A program made the translations under genes and the position numbers. The notes under the pieces were generated by a model. That model ran no database searches. It worked only from the letters and a program-made list of their open reading frames with translations, and was not told the origin of the DNA. A stretch of 56,005 nt of DNA from an uncultured Clostridia bacterium (GTDB lineage Bacteria; Bacillota; Clostridia; Oscillospirales; Oscillospiraceae): NCBI GenBank assembly GCA_930990965.1, contig CAKNRQ010000010.1, positions 1 through 56,005 on the forward strand. Direction: 5' to 3'. This document shows positions 16,421 through 24,370 of the stretch, in pieces (position 1 is the first letter of the stretch; each line of letters opens with the position of its first letter).

Positions 16421-17428
16421 TCAGCGCACCTGCCAGGAACGCGGAATGAAGAGGTTCATGTACACGTCCACGACGTATTTGTCTGTCATGCCGGAAACGT
16501 AGTCAGTGACGGCCCGCTCCAACCCGTCTGCCTCCGCTATGCGCTGATAGTCCTCCGGCAGAGCCTTGGGGCGCTCAACATAGTACTTCCAGATGCCCAG
16601 AAGTATGTCTCCGACTTTGCTCTCCTCGCCCTTGGCGACGGGATTCTTGTAGACTTCGGAGTACATGAAGTCGGTGAATACCTGCACGGCGTCCGTTATC
16701 TCCTCAGACATCATTATGACGTCTAGGTCCGCGCTGGTCTCAATGACGTCCGTGACGATGGAGTTTATGCGCTCGCTGTTGCGCTCGCCCAGGCGCTCGC
16801 GCACTATGGCCGGGACGTCCCCGGGCACGAGTATGCCCGCTCGCTCGGCGTCGTCGAGGTCGTGGTTTATGTAGGCGATGCGGTCCGAGATGCGCACCAC
16901 ATCGGCTTCAAGGCTGCCGCGCGGCTTGCCCGTGGTGTGGTTGAGGATGCCGGTCCTGGTCTCTTCGCAGAGGTTGAGGCCGCGGCCGTCCTTCTCCAGC
17001 CTGTCCACTACGCGAAGGCTCTGCTCATAGTGGCGAAAACCGCCGGGGAATATCTCGTTGAGGGCCCTCTCGCCCGCGTGACCGAAGGGCGTATGCCCCA
17101 GGTCATGGCCCAGCGCTATGGCCTCGGTGAGATCCTCGTTGAGCCGCAGGGCGCGCGAGATGGTCCGGGCTATGCGCGCGACTTCAAGCGTGTGGGTCAG
17201 GCGGGTGCGGTAGTGGTCGCCCTCCGGCTGCAGAAAGACCTGCGTCTTGTGCTTCAATCGCCGGAAAGCTTTGCAGTGAGTGATGCGGTCCACATCCCGC
17301 TGGAAACAGGTGCGCAGCTCGCACTCAGCCTCGGGCTCAAGCCGCCCCTTGCTGTCTGCGGCACGCACGCCGCGCTCACAGACGAGGGTCAGTTCGTCGC
17401 GTTCTCTTCTCTCACGCGGGCAGGACAT
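16421..17428 (-). CDS. dgt: Deoxyguanosinetriphosphate triphosphohydrolase-like protein
   Basis: A 335-residue HD-domain hydrolase that splits dNTPs into nucleoside and triphosphate. The HD metal residues are in RLTHTLEVARI (first histidine) and LGHDLGHTPFGHAGE (HD pair), with a later aspartate in RISDRIAYINHDLDD. Its N-terminal FRRLKHKTQVFLQPEGDHYR block is diagnostic of the dGTPase-like group. ATG 17428 has AGGAGG upstream. It is first in the dgt-dnaG-rpoD run, a conserved gene order in many Clostridia. Confidence 0.95.
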   Translation of the reverse strand: MSCPRERRERDELTLVCERGVRAADSKGRLEPEAECELRTCFQRDVDRITHCKAFRRLKHKTQVFLQPEGDHYRTRLTHTLEVARIARTISRALRLNEDLTEAIALGHDLGHTPFGHAGERALNEIFPGGFRHYEQSLRVVDRLEKDGRGLNLCEETRTGILNHTTGKPRGSLEADVVRISDRIAYINHDLDDAERAGILVPGDVPAIVRERLGERNSERINSIVTDVIETSADLDVIMMSEEITDAVQVFTDFMYSEVYKNPVAKGEESKVGDILLGIWKYYVERPKALPEDYQRIAEADGLERAVTDYVSGMTDKYVVDVYMNLFIPRSWQVR

Positions 17429-17512
17429 ATCCGCACACCTCCTTGCAAAATACTAATACGCCGCCGGGCGCCGAAAACCCTTCGTCATAGGAAAAAATTA
17501 TTTTTCTTTTAT

Positions 17513-18034
17513 TCAAAGTTCGAGCTCGAACATCAGGAACTCGGTCCAGCCCGTGTCCTCATAGAACATGTTTTTGGCCGCGATAAACTCAAAGCCCGCG
17601 CGCCGGTATATGCGCTCGGCGCTCCTGTTGCCGGAGAGTACGTCGAGCCTCACGCACTTGGCCCCCTGCTCCCGCGCGAGGGCGATGCACTCGTCCACCA
17701 CCCTGCCGGCCACTCCACGGCCCTGTATCGCCGGGTCCACTCCCAGTGCATGCAGCACTACCACCTCGTCGCCCTGAGCGTCCACCCTCCAGGGCAGGCC
17801 GGCATAGCCCTCGTTGCGGTCGTGGTTTACTATGACGCTCGCCGCGACGGTATCGCCGTCCTCGAGTAAATAAAGCTGGCCCTTACTCAAAGCACCCCTG
17901 AGCTCATCGTCGGAGGGATAGATACCCCGCCGCCAGCCCGGGTCGCCCTCTTTGCCCTCCATGACGTCTATGAGCGCCCAGTAAAAATCGCGTATACGTT
18001 CAAATTCCTCGCTTTTTGCCCGTCTGAATGTCAT
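17513..18034 (-). CDS. GNAT family N-acetyltransferase
   Basis: A 173-residue acetyltransferase. The acetyl-CoA loop is seen as VDPAIQGRGVAGRVVDECI (about residues 97-115), preceded by the VVVLHALGV strand and followed by LDVLSGNRSAERIYRRAGFE, the usual C-terminal half. The substrate is not identifiable. It lies 12 bases after the YigZ-like gene on the same strand and is probably co-transcribed with it. Confidence 0.88.
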   Translation of the reverse strand: MTFRRAKSEEFERIRDFYWALIDVMEGKEGDPGWRRGIYPSDDELRGALSKGQLYLLEDGDTVAASVIVNHDRNEGYAGLPWRVDAQGDEVVVLHALGVDPAIQGRGVAGRVVDECIALAREQGAKCVRLDVLSGNRSAERIYRRAGFEFIAAKNMFYEDTGWTEFLMFELEL

Positions 18035-18046
18035 GTCTGCCTCCGT

Positions 18047-18670
18047 CTATATTCTCTGCGGCCTGTAAACCTTGCCGAGTATCTCCAACTGCGCCCTGCC
18101 TGCCGTTATATTTGTCAGCATAGAGCTCGCCGTTCCTGCGGCACCTTCCGGCAACAGGGCGGCAATGGCGACTCCGGCGCCGAAGTTTGCGTCTATATCC
18201 GTGCCTCCGCACTCCTCGAGGCACCTGCGCACACGCTCATACTGAGCATACGTGCACTCGAGCCCGACGCGCGTCCACTCGGCCATGCGCGCTCTGCCCG
18301 CGGCCTCGAGCGCCATGCTCGCGGCCTTGGAATAGGCCCGCACCAACCCGCCTGAACCCAGCAGAGTGCCCCCGAAATAGCGTGTCACCACGCAAACCAC
18401 GTCGCATACCTCGGCAGAGCGGAAGACGTTGAGTGTGGGCTGCCCGGAGGTGCCGCCCGGCTCGCCGTCATCCGACCAGCGCATCTGCCCGTCGGCCAGG
18501 ACATAGGCCCAGACGTTGTGCGTGGCGTCGGCGTACTTGCTGCGCACGGACTCGATAAAGGCCATGGCTTCGCTCACGCTCTCCACATGCTGCACCTGGC
18601 CTATGAAGCGCGACTTTTTGTCTACGTATTCTGCTTCGCCGTAACCGGCGGGAATGATATAATCCGGCAT
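18047..18670 (-). CDS. YigZ family protein (IMPACT/UPF0029)
   Basis: A 207-residue protein with the N-terminal IMPACT domain: KSRFIGQVQHVESVSEAMAF, then HNVWAYVL and the signature DDGEPGGTSGQP followed by VVTRYFGGTLLGSGGLVRAY. The C-terminal UPF0029-type domain (YERVRRCLEECGG) is present. In eukaryotes IMPACT modulates Gcn2; in bacteria the role is unclear, possibly ribosome-linked. ATG 18670 has GAGGTAGG ahead and a near-consensus promoter lies at 18705-18733. Confidence 0.92.
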   Translation of the reverse strand: MPDYIIPAGYGEAEYVDKKSRFIGQVQHVESVSEAMAFIESVRSKYADATHNVWAYVLADGQMRWSDDGEPGGTSGQPTLNVFRSAEVCDVVCVVTRYFGGTLLGSGGLVRAYSKAASMALEAAGRARMAEWTRVGLECTYAQYERVRRCLEECGGTDIDANFGAGVAIAALLPEGAAGTASSMLTNITAGRAQLEILGKVYRPQRI

Positions 18671-19058
18671 AAACCTACCTCAAGACATAACTATTCAATT
18701 TATTATTATATCAAACCATGTCAGTTTTTGCAAGCCCTGGTTCTGTAAACGCGGCATGGAACAACCCCCACGGTTTCCCGTCATATTTGACAAGTTGCGG
18801 CGCGGGTGTTGATATGAAAAGGTCGGCTACTACTCCTTGCGGACCCCCGACGGCAAAGCGTGAATGGCCATGCGGCCGTGTTTGAAATAAACGCAGCGCG
18901 CATCTGGGAAAAGTTTCAGCCTTCACAGGCGCGTGTGCTCAGTGTACAATAATATGCGGCGCGGATTTTGGTGAATTCGCCGGTTTCTCGCCGAAGCGCC
19001 TCAGATGATGCAACTTTGATGCATTTGTGTTATACTGTAGCGGGTGGAGGTGTTTGGG
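18671..19058. other. Intergenic region with divergent promoters
   Basis: No convincing gene in this 388-base gap. On the minus strand TTGCAA (18728-18733), 17 bases and TATAAT (18705-18710) serve the YigZ gene. On the plus strand TTCACA (18922-18927), 17 bases and TACAAT (18945-18950) could serve the response regulator, giving a leader of about 100 bases. A weaker TATACT at 19031-19036 is nearer to the start. The remainder shows nothing I can name. Confidence 0.6.
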
Positions 19059-19712
19059 ATGAACAGGATACTGGTCGTCGAGGACGAGAAGTCCATCAAC
19101 GACCTCATAGAGATGAACCTGACCGAAGCCGGATACTCTTGCGAATGCGCCTATGACGGCATGCAGGCAGCGGACATACTGGAGCGCGAGAGCTTCGATC
19201 TGGTGCTGCTTGACATCATGCTGCCCAAGGTCAACGGCTATGAACTGCTGGACTTTATAAAGCCCATGAACATACCCGTTATCTTCATAACTGCCAAGGG
19301 CTCTATGGAGGACAAGGTGCGCGGCCTGCGCCTGGGCGCGGACGACTACCTGGTCAAGCCCTTCGAAATAGTCGAGCTGCTCGCACGTGTCGAGGCCGTA
19401 CTGCGGCGCGCGGGCAAAACTCAGTACGAGATAGAGCTGGGTGACCTGACCATAGACACGCGCTCACACACGGTGTCACGCGGCAACCGGCCCATATCGC
19501 TCACTGCAAAAGAGTTTGAACTGCTGCTGCTCTTTATCCAGAACCGCAATGTCGCGCTCTTCCGTGAAACTATATACGAACGCATTTGGGGCGGCGAGTA
19601 CATGGGCGACAGCCGCACCGTGGACCTGCACGTACAGCGGCTCAGGAAAAAGCTGCACTGGGAAGACAAGATAAAGACAATCTACAAGGTGGGATACAGG
19701 CTTGAAATCTAG
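19059..19712 (+). CDS. Response regulator, OmpR family
   Basis: A 217-residue regulator. The receiver domain has the acidic pair in ILVVEDE, the phospho-accepting aspartate in LVLLDIMLPKVNGYE (about residue 51), and the conserved lysine in YLVKPFEIVELLAR. The C-terminal winged-helix domain ends DKIKTIYKVGYRLEI. ATG 19059 has GGAGGTG upstream; the GTG at 19044 lies before that site. The adjacent kinase starts within its last codons. The downstream exported protein and VanY-type peptidase suggest control of envelope genes. Confidence 0.95.
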   Translation: MNRILVVEDEKSINDLIEMNLTEAGYSCECAYDGMQAADILERESFDLVLLDIMLPKVNGYELLDFIKPMNIPVIFITAKGSMEDKVRGLRLGADDYLVKPFEIVELLARVEAVLRRAGKTQYEIELGDLTIDTRSHTVSRGNRPISLTAKEFELLLLFIQNRNVALFRETIYERIWGGEYMGDSRTVDLHVQRLRKKLHWEDKIKTIYKVGYRLEI

Positions 19713-20661
19713 CCGCGGCTCTGCATCCGGGGTTTTTCTAACGGCGGTGAGCGTAATTGCAATCATAATATGCCTCGGCGGCTGCCTGCTCGCTGCACGC
19801 AGCGCCGAGTTCTCTTACGGCCTGTACGCCGCGGCCCTGCTCATATTCAGCCTGGGCGGCGGCAGTATTGTCGCGCTCGCCGCGGCGCGCTCAGGCCGCG
19901 CCATCGAGCGCGAAAACGAGCGCATCAAGAAAGAAAACGCCAAGCTCACGGACGACATGCGCAATCTCTCCGAGGCCGCCGAACGGCGTGAGGAGTTCAT
20001 CGCCTCCTTCGCGCACGAGCTCAAGACCCCGCTCACGGCCATCATCGGCTACGCGGACATGCTCCGCTCCCGTGAGATGACGCCGAAGAACCGCTTCACG
20101 GCGGCCGGCTACATATTCTCCGAGGGCAAGCGTTTAGAGAGCCTTTCGCTCAAGCTCATGGAGCTCATCGTCTCCGGCAAACAGGGCATAGAGCGGCGTC
20201 GCTTTGACGCGCCGTACTTCATACGCGAAGTGGCCGCCGTCACCGTGCCCAGCCTCGCCACCGACGGGATGACGCTTGACATGCGCTGGGAGCCCGGTGA
20301 GGTCTGGGTCGAGCCCGACCTCTTCAAAACGCTCATGATAAACCTCATAGACAACGCGAGAAAGGCCTCGCGCCGCGGCCAGACGGTTGAGTTCTTCGGC
20401 AAGCACGTGGACGGGGGCTACGCCTTCTATGTGCGCGACCACGGGCGCGGCATGAAGAAAGAGGACCTCGGGCGCATCACCGAGCCCTTCTACATGATAG
20501 ACAAATCCCGTTCCCGCGCCCAGAACGGCGCGGGTCTGGGCCTCGCGCTCTGCCAGCGCATAGCCGAACTGCACGGTACAGAGCTCGAATTTGAAAGCGA
20601 GCCCGGCCAGGGCACGACAGTGCGTGTGCTGCTAAAGAGTGAAGGCGGTGAGAACACGTGA
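19702..20661 (+). CDS. Sensor histidine kinase
   Basis: A 319-residue membrane kinase with two N-terminal helices (about residues 11-31 and 40-61) and almost no extracytoplasmic loop, a short coiled coil, the HisKA box FIASFAHELKTPLTAIIGY (phospho-histidine near residue 106) and an ATPase domain with N box LMINLIDNARKAS, G1 RDHGRGM and G2 NGAGLGLALCQ. The lack of an external sensor domain suggests intramembrane sensing, perhaps through partners. It starts with TTG 11 bases inside the regulator gene, preceded by AAGGTGG. Confidence 0.92.
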   Translation: MKSSRGSASGVFLTAVSVIAIIICLGGCLLAARSAEFSYGLYAAALLIFSLGGGSIVALAAARSGRAIERENERIKKENAKLTDDMRNLSEAAERREEFIASFAHELKTPLTAIIGYADMLRSREMTPKNRFTAAGYIFSEGKRLESLSLKLMELIVSGKQGIERRRFDAPYFIREVAAVTVPSLATDGMTLDMRWEPGEVWVEPDLFKTLMINLIDNARKASRRGQTVEFFGKHVDGGYAFYVRDHGRGMKKEDLGRITEPFYMIDKSRSRAQNGAGLGLALCQRIAELHGTELEFESEPGQGTTVRVLLKSEGGENT

Positions 20662-21383
20662 CAAAGTTTAAACCTATCCTGCCCTGGATTGTCACAGCGC
20701 TGCTGCTGGCCGTATGCCTGCTGCTGCCGCTGCTTTTTCGCGGCGACGGGCACGAAGCGGGCAATGTCACGCCCGCGCCCGGCATGTCTGCCAGTGAGCG
20801 GGCTGACCTGTACTACCGCTACACCCAGGAGGACGGCCTGCACCTCGCCCAGCTGGACGGCGAGAGCATCAACAACGCCGACCTCATAGAGTGTACCAGA
20901 CTGGCAAACACCGTTTCAAGCATACTGGTCATGGACGAGGGCACCACTCGCGCGGACGGACCGTCGGGCACAAACTTTTACACCCTCACCGACGGCGCGG
21001 GTACAATACGTATAATGGAGTACTATCACGAGTGGACGGGCGACTGGCACAATTGGTTCACTATCCACATCGACATAGACACACGCGAAATATACTACCT
21101 GTACTACAGCGCCAATGTACAGCAGAACGGTGAGCAGTACGCCGGGCTGGCGCAGTCACATCTGGAAAGCGCCGGGCAAAATACACTCACAACCCTCGGT
21201 TTCACCGACGCCACGCTGGAAGATACGGGCGAAAGCGACGGCAGCACGCAGTGGGAGCTGTCACTGACCGATGCAAGCGGCGACATTTACCGCTACGTTG
21301 TCATATGCAACATTTACGAGGACGCAGCGCCAAGCCTGCTGATTGACCTCAGACTTACACTCAAGGAGATTGCGGCCGCCTAA
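20658..21383 (+). CDS. Exported or membrane-anchored protein of unknown function
   Basis: A 241-residue protein with one N-terminal hydrophobic segment (about residues 9-27) and an acidic extracytoplasmic part rich in Asp, Thr and Tyr. Start GTG overlaps the kinase stop by 4 bases (GTGA), so it belongs to the same operon. I recognise no domain. Its coupling to a kinase that lacks an external domain makes it a candidate sensing partner or target, which is inference. Confidence 0.75.
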   Translation: MTKFKPILPWIVTALLLAVCLLLPLLFRGDGHEAGNVTPAPGMSASERADLYYRYTQEDGLHLAQLDGESINNADLIECTRLANTVSSILVMDEGTTRADGPSGTNFYTLTDGAGTIRIMEYYHEWTGDWHNWFTIHIDIDTREIYYLYYSANVQQNGEQYAGLAQSHLESAGQNTLTTLGFTDATLEDTGESDGSTQWELSLTDASGDIYRYVVICNIYEDAAPSLLIDLRLTLKEIAAA

Positions 21384-21387
21384 GAAC

Positions 21388-22176
21388 ATGGAAATGAACC
21401 GTTGGAAACAGATAGGTACAATTGTTTTAATAGTGATACTCACTTTCGAGTTGGCCTGGCTGGGAGAAAACCCGTGGGTTCTGACGCCAAAGGGCGCACT
21501 TGTCGAAAACAGCGCGCCGCCGCTGCCGACACTTCCCGAAGAAACGCCCGCGCCGTCGCCCACGCCCTCTCCCACGCCGTACATTCCCGTCTACGACGAG
21601 GACGAACTGTGGAAGCTCGCCATTGCAAGCATATACTACCCGCTTGAGAGTGAGTACGAAGTTGAAACCTCCATCGTCGAAGGCTATTTCTTCGACGCCC
21701 GCGCCGCCGGCGCCCTACAGGACATGCTCGACGCCGCCCGGGCCGACGGTGTGAGCCTCTATATAACCAGCGCCTGGCGCAGCCGGGCTTATCAGGCCGA
21801 ACTTTACGAAAACCGCGTCTACAGGTTCCAGCTTGAGGGCTACAGCCGCGAGGAAGCAGAGATAATCGGCGCCACAGTCGTTGCCCGCCCCGGCACCAGC
21901 GAGCACGAGCTTGGCCTATCGACCGACCTGCTGACGGGAGAATATCAGGTGCTAGACTCCGGCTTTGCCGAAACCGAGGCCTACGCCTGGCTCCAGGAAC
22001 ACTGCACCGAATTTGGATTCATAGAACGCTACCCGCAGGGTAAGGGCGAGCTCACGGGCATCATCTGGGAGCCCTGGCACTACCGCTACGTGGGCCAGGA
22101 GGTCGCGCAGTACATAAGCGAAAATGGCCTGTGCCTGGAAGAGTATCTGGCCCAGGTGGGTCTCCTGCCGGAGTAA
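21388..22176 (+). CDS. VanY-type D-alanyl-D-alanine carboxypeptidase (M15B)
   Basis: A 262-residue protein anchored by one helix (about residues 8-25) and carrying a proline/threonine-rich linker (PAPSPTPSPTPYIP), then an M15 peptidase domain. The zinc-site motifs are SEHELGLSTDL (SxHxxGxxxD) and the final EPWHYRYVG. Substrate residues ITSAWRSRAYQAELY precede them. Such enzymes trim the terminal D-Ala of peptidoglycan stem peptides. The ribosome site is weak, so start ATG 21388 or 21394 is uncertain. No vanH/A/X genes are nearby, so glycopeptide resistance is not implied. Confidence 0.88.
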   Translation: MEMNRWKQIGTIVLIVILTFELAWLGENPWVLTPKGALVENSAPPLPTLPEETPAPSPTPSPTPYIPVYDEDELWKLAIASIYYPLESEYEVETSIVEGYFFDARAAGALQDMLDAARADGVSLYITSAWRSRAYQAELYENRVYRFQLEGYSREEAEIIGATVVARPGTSEHELGLSTDLLTGEYQVLDSGFAETEAYAWLQEHCTEFGFIERYPQGKGELTGIIWEPWHYRYVGQEVAQYISENGLCLEEYLAQVGLLPE

Positions 22177-22186
22177 ATGCAGCCAC

Positions 22187-22312
22187 GGGGAGGTGAGTGT
22201 TTGAAGCGCGGGCTTGATGCGGCTCCATGCAAGGCTTGAGCGGATAGCTTGTGTGGAGCAAAATTTAAAACTGTCCCAATAGCCTTGCATGTCGGATGTT
22301 ATAAACATGCAA
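22187..22312 (+). promoter_or_regulatory. Candidate attenuation leader of the CatA-like gene
   Basis: GGGGAGGTGAG (22187-22197) precedes a possible 12-codon leader frame beginning TTG at 22201 and ending TGA at 22237-22239. Its last codons lie in CATGCAAGGCT (22226-22236), which is perfectly complementary to AGCCTTGCATG (22281-22291). The second arm can instead pair with CATGCAA (22306-22312), which abuts the ribosome site AGGAG. The two hairpins exclude each other. Sequence complementarity is seen; the regulatory role is inferred. Confidence 0.4.
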
Positions 22313-22324
22313 AGGAGTATTGAG

Positions 22325-22960
22325 ATGAAATACGAAATTATAGACCTGGAAAACTGGCCGCGCGGCGGCCTGTTCAAATACTATACTGACGAGCTGCGCG
22401 TTGTGATGAGCCTGACCGTGGACATCGACGTTACGCGCCTCGTGGAGTTTGTGAGGCAGCGCCGCCTGAAGTTCTACCCGGCCATGATCTGGCTGGTCTC
22501 GAAGGCGGTAAACTCCCGCGACGAGTTCAAATACGGCTGGGACAAAAACGGCCGCCTGATAAAATACGACTTCGTCTCCCCCAGTTACGCTGTTTTTCAC
22601 CCCGAGGACGGGGCCTTCACGAAACTCGTCACGGAGTATTCCGACGACCTGTTTGAATTTCTCGCCCGCTTCGCGCGGGATCAGGAGGCCAGCCGCAACC
22701 TGCGTGCCGTTGTGGACAACCAACCGGAGAATCACTTTGACGTGTCCTGCCTGCCGTGGGTGCGCTACCGGCACGCCGACCTGCACGTGTTTGACGAGGG
22801 CAAATTCCTCGCCCCAGTGGTGACCTGGGGCAAGTACACCGAAGAGTCAGGCCGTCTGACAATGCCATTGAGTATGAATATCCACCACGCCGTCGCCGAC
22901 GGCTTTCACCTGTCCAGGTTCTTTACCGACGTTCAAAACCTGCTGGATTCCATCTATTAA
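22325..22960 (+). CDS. CatA-like chloramphenicol acetyltransferase family protein
   Basis: A 211-residue trimeric-type acetyltransferase close in length to classical CAT. The catalytic motif is present as HHAVADG (about residues 187-193), preceded by MPLSMN and followed by FHLSRFF, and the N-terminal RLVEFVRQRRLKFYPAMIW and EFKYGWD segments match the family. Classic CatA reads HHAVCDG, so this member has Ala for Cys next to the aspartate. It may acetylate chloramphenicol or another alcohol. ATG 22325 has AAAGGAG upstream, and a terminator follows. Confidence 0.85.
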   Translation: MKYEIIDLENWPRGGLFKYYTDELRVVMSLTVDIDVTRLVEFVRQRRLKFYPAMIWLVSKAVNSRDEFKYGWDKNGRLIKYDFVSPSYAVFHPEDGAFTKLVTEYSDDLFEFLARFARDQEASRNLRAVVDNQPENHFDVSCLPWVRYRHADLHVFDEGKFLAPVVTWGKYTEESGRLTMPLSMNIHHAVADGFHLSRFFTDVQNLLDSIY

Positions 22961-22961
22961 A

Positions 22962-22997
22962 AAGTGAGGCGGCTTTCATGCCGCCTCACTTGCTTTT
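22962..22997 (+). terminator. Intrinsic terminator
   Basis: AAGTGAGGCGGC (22962-22973) pairs with GCCGCCTCACTT (22980-22991), followed by GCTTTTT. Confidence 0.9.
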
Positions 22998-23011
22998 TCT
23001 GACTATTTGAG

Positions 23012-23572
23012 TTATCTGCTCAGGAAGGAGTAATCTCCGGATTTCACTTTAGCTGCAAGGGCGGTAATAAACTCAACGTTCTTCGGATGAGTTGAAAGCT
23101 TGGCTCCCATCAACTGCTCCACCGCCCCCGGGCTGTACCTCCATGCCGCCTTTGCCACTGTACGTATGTTTCTCTCCACCGTCATCCAGTTGACGCCATA
23201 TCTTTTGCCCACTTCCGCATATACCAGTTTTGTTATAAGCGTCAGCCTGTCAGGCACCTCAACGCACAGTTCAACCGCCTGCGCCGTTTGAAAATAGCCG
23301 GAATATTTGGGCGTAATGCCGAGATAATGCAACAGTCCGAAAACCGCAGTCCCTGAGCTTTCCGGCGTCAGAAGTGCAGCCACGCTGATTCCCATATAGT
23401 TTGCCGTCTTTCGCAGCGTACTGAGCCTGGGATCCGTACAGCACCGCTCCAAGTTGCTCAGTTCTTCCACGCTTATGCCTATCTCTTCGGCAGCCTCAAA
23501 CTGACTGTGATGAACTGCTTCACGATACATTTTAAGCCGTTTGGCCACCGTTACTGCTTCCTCATATGGCAT
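23012..23572 (-). CDS. XRE helix-turn-helix / Spo0A C-terminal domain fusion regulator
   Basis: A 186-residue protein with two DNA-binding domains. Residues about 5-65 form an XRE-type helix-turn-helix (FEAAEEIGISVEELSNLERC). Residues about 80-180 match the Spo0A effector domain: LGITPKYSGYFQTAQAVELC, LVYAEVGKRYGVNWMTVERN (recognition helix region) and HPKNVEFITALAAKV. No receiver domain is present, so it is not phosphorylated like Spo0A. It could compete with or act alongside Spo0A at 0A boxes. Tandem 0A-like boxes lie about 190 bases upstream of its start. The ribosome site is modest (AAAGGGGA). Confidence 0.85.
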   Translation of the reverse strand: MPYEEAVTVAKRLKMYREAVHHSQFEAAEEIGISVEELSNLERCCTDPRLSTLRKTANYMGISVAALLTPESSGTAVFGLLHYLGITPKYSGYFQTAQAVELCVEVPDRLTLITKLVYAEVGKRYGVNWMTVERNIRTVAKAAWRYSPGAVEQLMGAKLSTHPKNVEFITALAAKVKSGDYSFLSR

Positions 23573-23754
23573 TGAGAGTCCCCTTTGCCATTAGTATGCA
23601 GAAACAGTCGAAATTTGCCACGGATTATAATGCGTATAATTCTATTGTCCCTGTATTACTTGATATTTTATGAATTTATAGTGGCAGCAAAATGCCCATA
23701 TTGTCCGGAATTTGCTCTTTGCGCAACGCTGCACCTTACAGGTTCGCGCCCGCC

Positions 23755-23771
23755 TGCGACAATTTTCGACA
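23755..23771 (-). promoter_or_regulatory. Tandem 0A-like boxes
   Basis: On the minus strand TGTCGAA (23765-23771, perfect core) is followed exactly 10 bases on by TGTCGCA (23755-23761, one mismatch), i.e. one helical turn apart on the same face. Spo0A dimers bind tandem boxes with this spacing. It is upstream of the gene encoding a Spo0A-type DNA-binding domain. Confidence 0.5.
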
Positions 23772-23899
23772 CTTTTCTGCGCCACACCCGCTGCTTTGGC
23801 AATTACAAGTACTCACAGTATTATACGTAATGAACCCGTCCATTCATTTCATACAAATATTGAAACTCTCACATTTTATATACGTGCATCAAAGTATTA

Positions 23900-23950
23900 T
23901 AAAAAGCCAAAGCGCATTGTGGCACATTCACAATGCCCCTTGGCTTTTTG
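23900..23950. terminator. Bidirectional intrinsic terminator
   Basis: AAAAAGCCAA pairs with TTGGCTTTTT around an inner GCATTGTG/CACAATGC stem (23901-23949). It ends the operon whose last gene stops at 23969. Confidence 0.85.
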
Positions 23951-23968
23951 ACCGTTCTGCGAGGTTAT

Positions 23969-24370
23969 TCAAACTTCATAGGAAAGTGTTCTGGTGTCCC
24001 GCCCATCCGCATTTTCTGCAAATATTGTCACACTAACTCTATAGCTGGAATTACCATCAGCATCAAAAGTATGTGTATACAAATATATCCTCGAATTGAC
24101 ATACATATTTGCGTCATCTTCTCGCAGTTCTTCTCTCATGACCCAAAACGAACCAACCTTTTCAAAAACTCGGATGACTTCGCAGCCAGTTTTTGTAACG
24201 CCTATAGTGCCTGAAACAGAAACTGTTACATTTAACTCTTCAGATAATAGATTAACATCTACACCATATCTATGCAACTGTTCACTTGCTCGTGTTGTCG
24301 AAGCATATATAGGCAAAGTTATGATAATGCAAACAGCAAGGCAGACCGCCAGGATTTTAGTAATTTTCAT
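23969..24370 (-). CDS. Secreted small protein, unknown function
   Basis: A 133-residue protein with a clear signal peptide (MKITKILAVCLAVCIIITLP, cleavage likely after the ASTTRA region near residue 28). The mature part is beta-rich, with alternating Val/Thr segments such as LNVTVSVSGTIGVTK, and ends in a tyrosine/valine-rich strand. The start ATG 24370 lies 14 bases inside the preceding DUF4367-like gene. It is last in an XRE-sigma-membrane protein operon and could be a target or ligand of that system. No family recognised. Confidence 0.75.
   Translation of the reverse strand: MKITKILAVCLAVCIIITLPIYASTTRASEQLHRYGVDVNLLSEELNVTVSVSGTIGVTKTGCEVIRVFEKVGSFWVMREELREDDANMYVNSRIYLYTHTFDADGNSSYRVSVTIFAENADGRDTRTLSYEV

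Larger units (their letters stand above)
23573..23968. other. AT-rich intergenic region with tandem 0A-like boxes
   Basis: No gene is supported in this 396-base gap. On the minus strand TATAAT (23624-23629) could serve the fusion regulator, with a poor -35. Two 0A-like boxes lie upstream and one near-box (AGTCGAA, 23606-23612) lies just downstream of the -10. The left-going operon from 26142 ends in the terminator at 23900-23950. Confidence 0.55.

Noticed and set aside
21388-22176. Vancomycin resistance cluster
   Set aside because: A VanY-type peptidase next to a two-component system is suggestive, but no vanH, vanA/B ligase or vanX is present.
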